A stretch of DNA of 64,000 nucleotides from Sclerotiophoma versabilis. Taxonomy: Eukaryota; Ascomycota; Dothideomycetes; Pleosporales; Didymellaceae. How positions within the stretch are numbered: position 1 is the first letter of the stretch; every line of letters begins with the position of its first letter. A program made the position numbers and the translations under genes. A model generated the notes under the pieces. The model did not search any database and was not told the DNA's origin. It saw only the letters and a program-made list of their open reading frames with translations. Of the stretch, positions 1-11,300 are shown piece after piece. The stretch is taken from contig JAAROD010000095.1 of NCBI GenBank assembly GCA_012274445.1, positions 496,001-560,000 of the forward strand. The letters are read 5' to 3'.

Positions 1-213
1 CCACTGTCCAAGGCACAGGTCAGCCTTGATAGCTGGTGCCGGGACGTTGCGAATATTGCGAGGCTGAAGACGGACCCAGTGTTCGGACGCGACTGTATCA
101 TGAGTGCGTTCGCAGCACGTGAGATTGGACTGTGGTCCATCAAAAATCGGGAGAAATTCGAAAAAGTGGCTAGACAGAAGACGCAAGAGTACCAGTTGGT
201 GATCAGGGCTTGA
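1..213 (+). CDS. C-terminal end of an unidentified protein (partial, cut by window edge)
   Basis: Frame 1 is open from base 1 to a TGA at 211-213, giving 70 residues with no in-frame ATG before residue 37, so it looks like the tail of a gene that starts outside the window. The peptide is mixed and charged, with a GRDC stretch, a helical-looking REKFEKVARQK segment and the end LVIRA. I recognise no family. The codon choice resembles the neighbouring genes. A 70-codon open frame can occur by chance, so this is only moderately supported. Confidence 0.4.
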   Translation, partial: PLSKAQVSLDSWCRDVANIARLKTDPVFGRDCIMSAFAAREIGLWSIKNREKFEKVARQKTQEYQLVIRA

Positions 214-446
214 AAGCAGGGCAACGCGACGTAAAAATACGCGATCAGGAAAGGGAACGTCCAGGATTACCTGTAAAGATGTCCAAGATACGAGAAGATA
301 GTACAAGCTCAGACCAAGTAATGCGAACGATACTGAAGATGACCTAGGTGGCACTTGTGAAGGATATCATGATATGGCACAAAGTAACTTGCTGACGGAA
401 ATCGCCCAATAGTGCTGAATGAACTGGAGACAGCCAGACTTGCTGC

Positions 447-1315
447 TCAAGGGCAGTGCTTCTGTGCCTCCTCCTTCTCTTGCTCCTCCTTCTCAATAGC
501 ATCAACAACGAACGCGCCACCCAGCAGAATTGCCGGCTCGTCAATACTATGATGCTCATAACTCAACGTCCCCACACCACCAGCCTCAAGTATTAAACTT
601 GGGTTATCTTCCAGCTTCTTACCAATCCACCTTGCCGCAAACGCCCTCAAAATATGCCCATGCGCAACAATAAGCACGTCATTTGGCTTCCCATCCTTCC
701 CAAATCTTCCCTTATGATATTTCTCCCTCAACTCGCGAATCAGCTCATCCAGCCTCTTAGTGACATCCTCCGGGCTCTCGCCACCCTCACACCCATCGCG
801 CCAGATATCCCAGTCCTCATTCAACCCGCGCTCTTTACGCAGTGCCCGCACTTCAGCGCTCTTGATGCCCTCGTAGTCGCCGTAGTCCCACTCGCGCACG
901 CTCTCAGTGATCTCGATGGACGCATTCGTTCGCACGTCCAGCGCATTGGTGGGTTCCTTGTCTGACTGGCTGGGATGTTCGTGCCACGGGTAGCGGTCGC
1001 GGCAGCCGAGATCGAGGAGCTCGAGGGTGCGTTGGGCGCGTGTGCGGGGGGATACGTAGCTGGTGCATGTATGTCAGGAATTGTATTCATGGGCCGTGGG
1101 TGTGTGCAAGAGCGTGTGCGGAGATTGGGAGCTTACATGTGCGCCAGGTTACTGGGGACGATGAGCCGGTCGTCGCCTACGAGCGCTTTGCCTGTTGCGC
1201 GTATGCGCTTCTCGCCGTTCGCTGTGAGCGGAATATCCGATGTGCCTGTGTGTCGGCCATTGAGTGACCATTCCGTTTCACCGTGACGAATGATGAAAAC
1301 GCGAGGATCGGGCAT
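447..1315 (-). CDS. SHB17: Histidine-phosphatase (phosphoglycerate mutase-like), SHB17-type sugar bisphosphatase
   Basis: Two exons (1137-1315, 447-1059) around a 77-nt intron give 263 residues. The N-terminus MPDPRVFIIRHGETEW carries the RHG motif with the phospho-accepting histidine at residue 11. The second catalytic histidine is in VAHGHILRAF near residue 193. Length and motif order fit yeast Shb17, the sedoheptulose-1,7-bisphosphatase that feeds the non-oxidative pentose phosphate pathway. Many fungal homologues are only annotated as phosphoglycerate mutase family, and substrate cannot be read from sequence. An in-frame ATG lies 10 codons upstream (1343-1345); I chose 1315 because MPDPRVF matches where the family usually begins. 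The splice joins AT to C, restoring an HIYVSPRTRAQRT segment typical of the family. Cytosolic; no targeting signal seen. Confidence 0.85.
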
Positions 1316-1825
1316 GGTGGCGTTAATGTGAATTGGAAGGGTCAATTGGCGTGTGAAAACGAAGGGTAAGGCTCTGGATCAACTAGGTTGAGAAGCTCCA
1401 GAATATACCAATGGTAGTCTACATCTTGCTTCGTGGAAAGCGTACTGCCGGACGTCCCGCTAAGTCCCCATATGTATGACGTTGTTCTGGTTGGGGAGTT
1501 TGATAAACGACGCGCAGCGGGGCAGGTCAGAGCTATCCCTGTCCACCCGTAGTCAGCTTTGGTCAGCTTCCAAAAATGGGTTGGACAGAGGCCACTTAGG
1601 ATCACGAAGCAAGGTCAGATATTTGGGATGAATGCGTGTCAATTTGCTTTTTATTCTGGCCGAGCACCCCAAGCTAAAGTACAAGATCATAACAAGCCAA
1701 ACCCACCTGCGCCACGCTCACTGTTTTCAGTGCAAAGCGAGATGAGACCTTCTCTCAAAAGCCATAATCGCGCTAGAGTGTGACGTTTCACGCAGGTATT
1801 CATACGCGGGTCCCACAGGACAAGC
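1316..1825. other. Intergenic: promoter of the SHB17-like gene and 3' flank of SUB2
   Basis: About 510 bp between two genes on the minus strand. It should contain the promoter of the SHB17-like gene and the 3' UTR of SUB2. No open frame here has family-like features, and I see no RNA gene or repeat. Confidence 0.6.
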
Positions 1826-3675
1826 TTAGTTGTCCATGTAGGTGCTGGCATCGACACCCTTCTCGGGGAACTCGGGAAGGGAGACCTCGAAACGCTCTTC
1901 AATCGACTTCAGGACAGCCTCATCTTCAGGGCTGCTGATGAAGGAGATACTAAGACCCTTGGTTCCGAAACGACCGGCACGACCGACACGGTGGAGGTAA
2001 GAGTCAGCCTTGTCGGGCATGTCGTAGTTGATGGCAACGTTGATACGCTCAACATCAATACCACGACCGAAGATGTCAGTGGACACACAGATACGAGTCT
2101 TGAAGTCCTTGAACTCTTTGTAGCGTTTGATACTGTATCATTGTTAGCATTATATTGATAGAATTTAGTGTCGAGGCACATACCGCTCCTCCTGGCCAAT
2201 ACCAGAGTGAACTGCAGTACTCGGGAAGTTGCATTCGCGCAGAAGCTTGTCAAGCTCTGTGCATCGCAGAGTCGAGCGAACGAAGATGATGACCTGGTTG
2301 AACTCCAACTCATCAAGAAGGTCGTTGAGCTTCCTGTTCTTCTCACGCTCATCAAGCTTCATGTAGTATTGCTGCAGACCGTGAAGTGTCAACTTCTTCT
2401 CGTCATCAACATAGATTTCAAGAGGGTTCTGCATGAACTTCTTGCACGTCTCGCGGATCTCCTTCGCCAAGGTGGCTGAGAACATCATCACTTGCTTGTG
2501 GGCGGGTGTTGCGCGGAAGATGGCCTGCACATCGTTGCGCATATCTGCATAGTTGTCAGGTGTGTTCATTTGCCGAATACTTTCTGTACTAACCAGGCTG
2601 GTCCAACATCTTGTCACACTCGTCGAGGACGAAGTGCTTCAAGTTCGAAAGGCGAAGATGCCTATCGCGGACAAGAGCGTTGATACGACCGGGTGTACCG
2701 ACAATGATGTGAGGATGAGTCTCCTTGTTGCTGAGGAGCTCGATGTCCTTCTGAACGGGTGTTCCACCGTAGAAGACACCGACCTTGACATCGGGCAGGA
2801 ACTTGGCGAAACGGTTGTACTCGTTCCTGATCTGGTAGGCCAGCTCACGAGTGTGGCACATGACCAGAATCGTGGCGACACCAGGCTCGGGCTTCTCGTC
2901 CATCTGCTGCAGGGTAGCGAGGACAAAGACGGCTGTCTTTCCAAGACCGGACTTGGCCTGGCAGAGAACGTCGTTGCCAAGGATGGCCTGGGGAATTGTA
3001 ACTTGCTGGACTGTAGAGCACGAGGGCATGTCAGAACGGATCTCAAAGCGGTCGCAACGAAGTGTGTAAAGGGAAGCGTCCGTCCATGCGCAGTCGAAGT
3101 CCTCCACACGAGATAGCCTGTAGCCTAGCTATACGCAGGCCGTACAACCCACACACTGTCTCTTTCGTGCCCTCCTGGGGTACATTGTCTGCCAAAGCCA
3201 GTTCTCTCGTTCCAAAACGATATACTGGCAAAAAGCCTGTAGGCTTCTTTGTGTAATGGACCGATCTAATCGCGCCCAGATACAGCAGTCGGCTGATGGC
3301 TCGTATATAGTGGAGGGAGACTGGGTCCCTCACTATTTTGCTCGTGTAGACAAAACCATGGCCGCAGAAATAATACCGCTTCGATGCGCAAGTGGACGGA
3401 CGCTTTCAGGTGGAAGAAGGCTGAGGGGAATTATTAGACTAACCCTCGGAAGGATGTTCGAAGCCACAGTCCGTAATCGCTCGCACGAGCTCGTCCTTCA
3501 GCAGGAAGTCGCGGAAACCGGTCGAGTGAATGCCGACATAGCTGCCCTTCTTGTCGCCAGCAGCCTCGCCAGCAGTGAGACCACCCTTAGATGCGGTGGC
3601 GGTGCCGTTGGCGGGCGCCTCCGTTGGCTGGATCTCCTCGTCGGAGTAATCGATGAGGTCCTCCTCGTGAGACAT
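1826..3675 (-). CDS. SUB2: DECD-box ATP-dependent RNA helicase SUB2/UAP56
   Basis: Four exons (3444-3675, 2594-3010, 2184-2544, 1826-2132) give 438 residues, the normal size for Sub2. The N-terminus MSHEEDLIDYSDEE is the acidic start of the family. Helicase motifs appear in order: AKSGLGKT (Walker A, residues 96-103), PGRI (Ib), DECD (207-210, which separates Sub2/UAP56 from DEAD-box relatives), SAT, STDIFGRGID and HRVGRAGRFG. Sub2 assembles the spliceosome at the U2AF/branch-point step and, in the TREX complex with THO and Yra1, couples splicing to mRNA export in the nucleus. Introns 2 and 3 are 49 and 51 nt, but intron 1 (3011-3443) is 433 nt, unusual here. The gene is divergent from the RNase P subunit gene. 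Confidence 0.97.
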
Positions 3676-4140
3676 GATGATTAGACGTGGGTAGTTGAGG
3701 TAAGGTAAGGTTGGGGTCTATGTTTGCGCGTGTCGCAAACAAGGCTGCCGAACAATTAAGTGGCAGCTGTGCGGTGGAGAAGGCTTCGAGAAGCGGTGGC
3801 TGTTGAAGAAAGAGGATCAGCAGGCGATTTGCTGATGCAGGGCGTGACGCGACGGTGAGATTGGAAGATGCTGTCGCAGACGGTGGATGGGAAAGAGCGA
3901 GACGCAGCGGTGGGACCAAAAGCTCGGCGTGACGCGCGCTAGCTGAGTAAGGCAAGAGTGTCCGTGCACAGGCGTGAATCACAAAGCCGTCCCGAAGTCA
4001 ATACTAGTAATGCTAGTCGGTTCTTACAAGAAAAGTAACAGGAGTATCTATTTCCGACCAGGGACAAAGAATTGTGATCTGAGTCCGCTCACACAGGATC
4101 GCCTCCTCAGCACCAACCACGTTTTACGAAGCTACGCGAC
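3676..4140. promoter_or_regulatory. Divergent promoter region SUB2 / RNase P subunit
   Basis: 465 bp separate the two start codons, so this interval must hold both promoters and 5' UTRs. Several short open frames cross it but none has protein-like features. No specific factor site is called. Confidence 0.55.
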
Positions 4141-4683
4141 ATGGCGAAAGACAAACCTCCAAAGCCTAAAGGAATCCCGAATAAGCACCTGCACGCGCGG
4201 ACCACCTTCCTCTATCAGGCTGCTTCCTACCTGACTTTATGTTCTCCCATCAATAGCAAGGAGAACGGACCGAAAGGTACAACGTCCTCAGAAATATGTC
4301 GGAATCAACAGCCGTCACCTCTTGCCCTTCAGCTTGGCTCCGACCTCCACACTGTTTCTCGAAAAGCACAGCTTCGCTTGTCAATTGACTTGAAGCGCTC
4401 CATGTGCAAGAGCTGCAATGCAATTTTGGTGCCAGGACACACTGCAACACAGATGACTGAGAATCAGAGCAAAGGCGGCAAAAAGCCTTGGGCAGATGTC
4501 CTTGTCATCAGTTGCACCCGTTGTGGCAGTAAGAGGAGGATGCCTGTTGGAGCTAAAAGACAGCCAAAGAAACGGAACCGACTTGCCGCTTCAGGAACTG
4601 CAACAGCGAGCGACATGGAAGGTATCGAATCGACAACACCTGCAGTGCATACAGCCACAGAGCAGAGCCCTAGTTCAGGCTGA
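4141..4683 (+). CDS. RPR2: RNase P protein subunit Rpp21/Rpr2/Snm1 family
   Basis: A single exon of 180 residues. The first third (MAKDKPPKPKGIPNKHLHAR, then a FLYQAASYL helix) matches the start of Rpp21/Rpr2 proteins, and the middle segment VSRKAQLRLSIDLKRSMC precedes the zinc ribbon. The zinc ligands are CKSC near residue 95 and CTRC near residue 130, followed by KRRMPVG, the family hallmark. Rpr2/Rpp21 is a nuclear protein subunit of RNase P, which removes 5' leaders from precursor tRNAs; the related Snm1 serves RNase MRP, and sequence alone does not fully separate them. A low-complexity Ser/Thr-rich tail of about 40 residues follows the domain. The start chosen is the first ATG that yields the family N-terminus. 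Confidence 0.88.
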   Translation: MAKDKPPKPKGIPNKHLHARTTFLYQAASYLTLCSPINSKENGPKGTTSSEICRNQQPSPLALQLGSDLHTVSRKAQLRLSIDLKRSMCKSCNAILVPGHTATQMTENQSKGGKKPWADVLVISCTRCGSKRRMPVGAKRQPKKRNRLAASGTATASDMEGIESTTPAVHTATEQSPSSG

Positions 4684-5697
4684 AATGTTCTTTCGAATTC
4701 GGTGCCTATCTGTCCTCCTTGGTAAACCGTACTGTCATATGACTGCACAGAACCTAAGAGCCTAGACGATGGCAGACCGCACATCTCATCACATCCATCT
4801 ATCTCTATTCGATCATATACAAAGCATTGGCCGAGCTTTGTAGACTCTGGTCGAAGTCGTGACTGCAATCATGGTCGGTCAACACTTCGTAATTGGCTCG
4901 AGAACATATGAAGACCCTTCGGCCATTAGGAGTAGCGTCTATGAACTTGGCAGGACCGGAACAAAAGTTTCTGACAGGTCGTCTGTTCGCCTAAGACGGA
5001 ACCTGAAGGATTGCCGAAAGGTCTGGTTTTGCTTGTCCAAAAGTGGGCTCCAAGAAGCAAGAGTTGTTGCACCGAGGACAATGTTCGATCACAGTATCTC
5101 TGGCTCTCTCGGTTTCACAAAAGGGTGTTGAGTATATTATGAGGAATTATACTTGCCTCGCGAAAAGGCGGTTGAGATGTTGAGATCCGCGTCAAGACGC
5201 GCAACCGCCACGTGAACAGCAAAGCTCAGAGGTCATTAGTAGCTCTGAAGCAGCTTTCTTGAATACCTCAAACCTCGTACAGTCCTGTGAAATGTTAATC
5301 TGACCATACCACGCGGACAAACCTCCGTCTGCACGCCTTCAGGGCTTGAGAGGAACGCGCAGATGTAGGCCATTTTCTGTGCCATGTATCACAAGACATG
5401 GTAGCCGAGGTAACAGTGCATGTCAAGAGCCAAGTCGGTATGGTGTAATCCGACGGTTGTAGGGCTTTCAGTCTCGACATAAACCGTCCGTACCTGAGCG
5501 AAGCCAAGATGTGCAGTGGACCACGTTGCAGTGTGGGGTTTCAGTCGACACTTGCAGGGATGGCGCGCTAAGTGACGGCCCCGAACAGGGGTTCGTTCGA
5601 TACTCCCGCGCCGAAGTGTTCCACACTGCCATCGACGTAGCCTGCAACGCCCTGACTGCCTGCTGCACTGCCAACATCGCCATTGCGACCCAGCAGC
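4684..5697. other. Intergenic: 3' flank of RPR2 and promoter of SGF11
   Basis: About 1 kb with only short open frames on both strands, none resembling a protein family. It holds the RPR2 3' UTR and the SGF11 promoter and leader. No tRNA, repeat or other structure seen. Confidence 0.55.
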
Positions 5698-6944
5698 ATG
5701 TCTGAGGACGCAGCCGGAGAATCTGCGTCAGGCCTGCCCCCGGACACATTACCAGAGCTGGTACGCCGCCGTGTTCCCCAAGCTAGGAGAGCTAATTGCT
5801 AAGCGCAAGCGCATCGCAGATTCAAGACATCCTCGAGGACACGCTGTCGAATATCGTCCTCCAGACGGCACTATCATGTCACCGCTCCGAAAAGCTTCTT
5901 CGCATGCAGTCGGCTGCAACCCAAGCCGAGTCCATCGCCCTCGCCGCCCTCGAGCCAGCCTCGCAGAAAGCAGGCGCTACCAGCCAACCCGCAATCCCAG
6001 TCGCCGAGACGTCCGCCGCGAAGTACGAGAACGGCCGGGTCATCCTCAAAGGCAATCCTCTCAAGACGACACCGGAGATTATATGTCCGCATTGCAAGCT
6101 GCCACGCCTGATGCACCCAATCATGGGCAAGGGCATGCAGAATCCAGATCTCACAAAGGAGTACTGCTTGCTGTACCCATGGGTCCAGCGGTCAGGTCAT
6201 GATGTCTACGGCAACCCGTTCCCTACCGACATGGCCAAGTCGAAGAAGGAGCGCGAGCTCATCAAACAGCAGCAGAAGAACGCCGACAAAGAGAGTGTTG
6301 GAACACCAGGCTCGCAAGACACAGAGATGGCCGGTGACACCAAGGAGATTAAGCTCAACACAGGCGGCAAGCCCGCCTCCTACATTCCCTGGCACACCTG
6401 TCCAAACTGCAAGCGTTCGTTGCTTATCACTCGCTTTGCGCAACACCTGGAAAAGTGTCTCGGCATATCAGGCCGCCAATCAAGTCGTAACGCTATGGCC
6501 AAACTTGTCGGTCAAAACGGCACAGGCTCAGGTTTGGGCAACACACCACTCGGCAGCCGTATGGGTACACCCAACCCAAGCTCACAGGGCGATTTAATGG
6601 CTTCCAAAGCTAAGGGCAAGGGCATCAGTCCCGTGAAAAAGCTTGCGCAAGGCGATGACGACGCAGACGAGCTGGGCGACGACACACCCGAGCGCAAGAA
6701 GAAAAAGAAGAGTTCGTACATCAAGAAGGCAGATCGCGAAAAGAGCGGGAGTTCTGGAAGTCTTAAAGTCAAGCTGAAGACCGGGCGACCTGAAATAGAG
6801 CGCAAAGCCAGTGAAACGAGCGAGCGGAGTGAAGGCAAACGGGAGAGGGACGGCGACGACGGTGATGAGCCGCGGAAAAAGAAGATCAAGCTCAGTCTGG
6901 GTGGAAAAGAGAGGGCGAGCACAAGTGTGGAGCCTGCAGACTGA
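5698..6944 (+). CDS. SGF11: SAGA deubiquitinase-module subunit Sgf11 (ATXN7L3-like)
   Basis: Exons 5698-5760 and 5820-6944 give 395 residues; the 59-nt intron runs GTACGC to GCATCGCAG with a gctaat branch site. Splicing links MSEDAAGES... to LPELIQDILEDTLSNIV, the long N-terminal helix by which Sgf11 packs into the module. The Sgf11 zinc finger is CPNC at residues 215-218 with H230 and C234. A second putative zinc module begins with CPHC at 110-113. The rest is low-complexity and basic, with several KKKK runs (nuclear localisation). Sgf11 anchors and activates the Ubp8 ubiquitin protease that removes ubiquitin from histone H2B at SAGA-regulated genes. At 395 residues it is much longer than yeast Sgf11, as usual for filamentous fungi. 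An internal ATG at 5796 lies inside the intron and is not the start. Confidence 0.88.
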
Positions 6945-7350
6945 AGGCATCCAGGATGTACAATACTTGGTTGGACGGCATCAACAGGCGTTTTGGCATT
7001 TCATGGCTGGGGATACCATAACGGAAAGGTGGTCGACAACGACCAGAGGCGTTTTTATATTTTCTTTCTGTTGAAGATTGCTAGGCGCCTTTAGAGGCGA
7101 ATGTATGGGAGTGAAAGCATTCAAAGGGTATCAATAACTTATTCTATGCATATCCAAATGGAGAATAGCTGCATCCAGAGCCTCGAACAGCTGCAGATCA
7201 CTCGGCAAGCCTACACTGTAAGACAGTCGCAGTTAAAGCACTAATTCTGTCTGTGCTGAGGGTATGGGTAGAGAGGGTTGTGCACCATCCTTATCGAGAG
7301 CGCAAAAAAAGGGGGGAGGGAGCTGGCGATCCGTCGACCAGCGCAAAAAA
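6945..7350. other. Intergenic between SGF11 and tRNA-Val
   Basis: About 400 bp holding the SGF11 3' UTR and the flank downstream of the tRNA. Apart from the T-run that ends the tRNA transcript (A-run on the plus strand, near 7345-7350) I see no element. Confidence 0.5.
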
Positions 7351-7435
7351 TGATTCGACCCAGACTTGAACTGGAGACCTTCAGTGAACCAACAGAATGT
7401 TAGACTGACGTGATAACCAACTACACCATCGAACC
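7351..7435 (-). tRNA. tRNA-Val(AAC) with an 11-nt intron
   Basis: On the minus strand the sequence folds as a tRNA. The acceptor stem pairs GGTTCGA with TCGAATC (one G-U) and ends in discriminator A. A standard D arm (GTGTAGTTGGTTATCA) follows. The anticodon stem is TCAGT/ACTGA with loop CTAACA...C, so the anticodon is AAC. The T arm is TCCAG-TTCAAGT-CTGGG. The anticodon stem only closes if 11 nt at 7387-7397 are removed; that segment sits one base 3' of the anticodon, the canonical tRNA intron position. An oligo-T tract just downstream serves as Pol III terminator. Length without the intron is 74 nt. Confidence 0.93.
7387..7397 (-). other. tRNA intron, 11 nt, canonical position 37/38
   Basis: The segment between the anticodon loop (CTAACA) and the closing nucleotide plus ACTGA must be excised for the five-base-pair anticodon stem to form. 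Its position one nucleotide 3' of the anticodon is where the Sen tRNA-splicing endonuclease cuts. Confidence 0.85.
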
Positions 7436-8302
7436 TTGCCTTGTTGTGTCGATTCATGAATTATTCAAGTAATATCCATGATCCAAAATTCGTCTTTCGT
7501 GCTATGTGATCGCTTATACTCATGCGCCCAACACCACAAGCCTAGATCTCAAATCTTCAAACTGTATTCACAACAGCGGGGAGATTCCAATGGCAAATTG
7601 ACTGTAACTTCAGTCTAACAATCTGTCAGCTCGCTGAAAGTCTCCAGTTCAAGCGCACTCTGCCACCGTTTGTGCTTGGATTGCACGGTCAAATCCTCAT
7701 CAGGCGAACGCATGTACCCAGCTCTCCACCCGAAAATGCATCAATGAGGTTTGCCATCGGAAGCTGACATTAGGCACTGCTGCTCTAGGTTCCCAACATG
7801 TATACGTCCAAGTTTACGACGGTGATTCGACGCATGTCAAAGACAATATTGAGTGCTGTACTAGCCCTGGCGCTCCTGCGGTTTGGGTTTCTTCGTCAAG
7901 TATCTGTCTGCATTGCTTTACTGCCTTCGTGAGCAACGGTTTTGCTTCCTCGTTGGGGGCCACGAGCGGAATGCATGTGTCGATTGCAATGAGATCCTTT
8001 GCTAGCCCAGGGGTATTCTAGGCGAAGAATAGAGGGTACTTGTGTGCCCAAAACCGCGTACTAAATTACACAGAGCACTCTCGCTCTCTAGGCAGGAGCA
8101 TGGTTTGAGGCTATGTGGGAAACGAGGATCAGAACATTGGCCATGGGAAGATGCAATGCCACTGTGGTACCCCACTCTCAGGATACACATGCCTTCAAGT
8201 AAACAGGACATTTAAGGACATATTTGATATTGTCTACGTCATACACTGCCGAGTATGCCGACCTTATTAGGCCCAGGTCGTAACTCGTGTCTACATCACC
8301 AT
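7436..8302. other. Intergenic between tRNA-Val and SEC31 3' end
   Basis: About 870 bp without a supportable gene. It contains the region upstream of the tRNA (on the minus strand) and the SEC31 3' UTR. The open frames on both strands are short and featureless. Confidence 0.5.
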
Positions 8303-11300
8303 CTACTGCGGAGTAGACTTGCTGAACTGCAACAACCTCTTGATGCCAACCTGGATAATGGTTAGCAAACGTGCGAGTCAAACCGAAAAGTTACACTTAC
8401 AATCCAGTCGCTGCCCTCATCTGTCTTGTTTGTCATGATGTCTGAGAATATCACACCCGCTTGGTCGTATTGCCGTGCTTGGATGTTGTTTGCCAACTCG
8501 TTCAGTTGCTGGATGGTGTCTGGCTTGACATCGTCATTGTTGAGGTGGTCAAACAGGATGTTGAGACGCTTCTCGGTATCGATCACATGCGCCTTGAACT
8601 TCTCTGGGGCCTTCGCTTTAACACGCTGCATGTCGGCACTCAAAATATCGTAGATAGATTGAGAGCCTGCGGGAATGTGCGATCGATCGCCACGAGCTGT
8701 TCGCGGTTAGCAGGAAGACTATGTCGTGGAACAGGAAGCAACCTACGGTGCTTAGCTGCTGCTGGTGCAGCGGCTGGCGGTGGCGCGGGACTGGAGCGGG
8801 AGTCCGGCCTTGGTGGTCCGGCCTGAAGCGGTCCGCCAGATGGGGGACCAGCACGAGGGGGACCTTGAGGGGGGCCTCTAGGCGGTGGTGTAGCTGCTGG
8901 AGGCGCTTGCTGAACCGGTGATGGGGCGTATGGCGAAGCTGCGGGTGTAAACTGGGCAGGCGGGGGCGCGATGTTTCGGGGGGGTGGCATGCCTCCATAT
9001 GCGGGGGCAGGAGATGGCTGCGAACCTGGTGCAGGTGCATAGCGGTTTGAAGCTGGTGCCGCCGAGATTGGTGGAACGTACGGTGAAGTTCCACGTGGTA
9101 CTGGCTGTTGCTGTGGAGGTGCAAAGCCGGCGGGCTGCGTTGGGGCGTAAGGGTTCGGTGCAGATGGAGAAGCAACAGACTGAGGCGGCGATGTCACTCG
9201 AGGAGGTCCCTGAGGACCCTTAGGTGGAGGCGGAGGTGTTGGTCGTCCTTGTGGCGGTCCTTGAGGTGGCACACCATATGCTGTCTGCTGGTTAGGGAAG
9301 GGTGAGCCTACAGTATTTAGGGGAGTGCCGCGACGAGACAATGGCTTAGGCGGTCCAAAATCGGGAGTGTCGTTCCAAGCAGGGATATGACCACGGTTGA
9401 CTGCAGGTACAGTAGACGTGGCAGGCATCTGGCCGAAGCTCTTTGGAGGAGGTGGCAGCGAGGTTTGTTGGGGCTGACCGTAACCGCCATAGGGGTTACT
9501 AGGCTGAGAAGGTTGCTGTTGACCGAAAGGACTAGGCGTGGGGAGGTATGGGTTCCGCACTGCCGCTTGGGGCTGTACTTGAGCCTGAGCCTGCGCTCCC
9601 AGTGGGTTGATTGGTGCGTATGGTGAAGCTACCGGTGCAGGAGTCGATAGCGGGTTAGATGGCGCGTAGGGAGAAGCGGTCTGTTGTGCTGGTGTTGGTG
9701 TAGGGACCACGCGTGTGTTGCGGCCACCAGTTAGGGGCTGCGTCTGCCGTTGTGCAGACGCCTGTGGTGCAGCCTTCTGTGTTGCGCGCTTGACTCGATC
9801 CTTAGCGACCTCAGCGGCGGGATATTTCGCGGGCAGTAGGTCCAGGTACTTCTCCGCGATGGCGAGCTGTCCGTGGGACGATGCAATGTCCGCGTATTCA
9901 ACATATTTTGCGTACAGAGGCTCAAGCTTCCAGTCGGTGTCCTTCTGCTGTTCGGCATCCTTGAAGTTAGTCACCTTGCGGAACACTGTCACCTTCTCAA
10001 TGAAGTCTTGCAGCGACCTGGCGTGAATCGAGAAGCTGTTATCCTCCTCGGACTTCTCCAGACCAGCCACCTCGTTCTCTCTGAGCTCTTGCGCCCAGTT
10101 CACGACAACCTTCTCGAGCTTGGAGCCAGCCAAGTAACAGAAGGACGCATCCTTGCGGAAAGATCCAGTCTCCTCTGAGATTGCCTCCTCCAGACGGTCA
10201 CCCAGCGCCTCGCAGAGGTCCGGGAACTCTGATTGGTCCGCAAAGGTAGCGAGAGTAGCCATGACTTCTTTCCAATCCTTAAGGTCGGCATTGTACACAA
10301 GATCCCAGAGGTTCTTCCCAACAACCGAAGCAAGCAGCCTGAGGTAGTTTGGCGCGTCGGACTGCCTTTTGAAATATGCTGCTTGGGCCTTTGCAACACA
10401 CTTCTCTCCACCACAAATAGCAATCATGAAAGCGTCTGAAAGACGGTTCTCCTTCAGACAAACGTCAAGTGCAGCGTCGAAGTTGCCGAGCATAAGCGCA
10501 CGGGTGATCTTCTTGTCAGCATCGGACTCCTCGCCAGTGTAGACTTGGAAGGGGTTGTTTGTCTTTGCGCCCTTCGATGCAGCAAGATCGGACAAGAAGT
10601 TGCCCTCGTCTGTACCGGACTGGTCAAAGAATGATGCACCGTCATCAGCACCATTCATCTCAGCCTCTTTCTTCTCCTCTACTGGTGGCTCCTCCTCTTT
10701 TACGTCAGCAAACCCGAGATACTCGACGAGCTTGGCCCGAGGGTTCTCTGATGTCAAAGTCTCGATGACTGTCCAGTCGGCCTTCTCCTCCTCCGTAGCT
10801 GCCTTGGCAATCTTGTTCTCGCAGATAGCTGTGAGATCACCCTGCTCCAGGGCTTTGTCAAACTCCTGACTGGCGTCGCCAATCTGCGAATCTACAGCAA
10901 AGGTGGAGATGGTGATCTTTGACTTGGAGTCATGGACACCGAACCGCACCAACTTCCCGCCGAAACCAAAAGCCACACCAGCCCTCCTCTTCAGCCACTT
11001 AGGAGGTGTCTTGAGCGAGAAAGATGCGCCCTGAGGCTCAACGTGGGTCTGTGAGAAGAAGTCCTCGCCCTCAGGTGCCTGAGCCGCTGCCTTGCTCTGT
11101 TCTGTTGTAGCTCCAGTGTTCTGCAGGGTCTGAATCGCGATCTTGCCGTCGAACGATGCGGTAGCGAGGAGGTTCGGGTTCGAAGGGTTGAAACGAGTCT
11201 GGAACGTCCAGTTTGTAACAACTGGGAACTCGCCCAACTGTTCGCCGCTGTGTGGGTTCCATGCAATTGTGCGGTTGTCCTTGCCGCAGGACAGCAGGAT

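Noticed and set aside
3011..3443. Intronic box C/D snoRNA in SUB2 intron 1
   Set aside because: No RTGATGA C box with a matching CTGA D box on the sense strand.
8618..9175. 185-codon frame on the minus strand, His/Pro-rich
   Set aside because: Alternate-frame reading of the SEC31 proline-rich linker.
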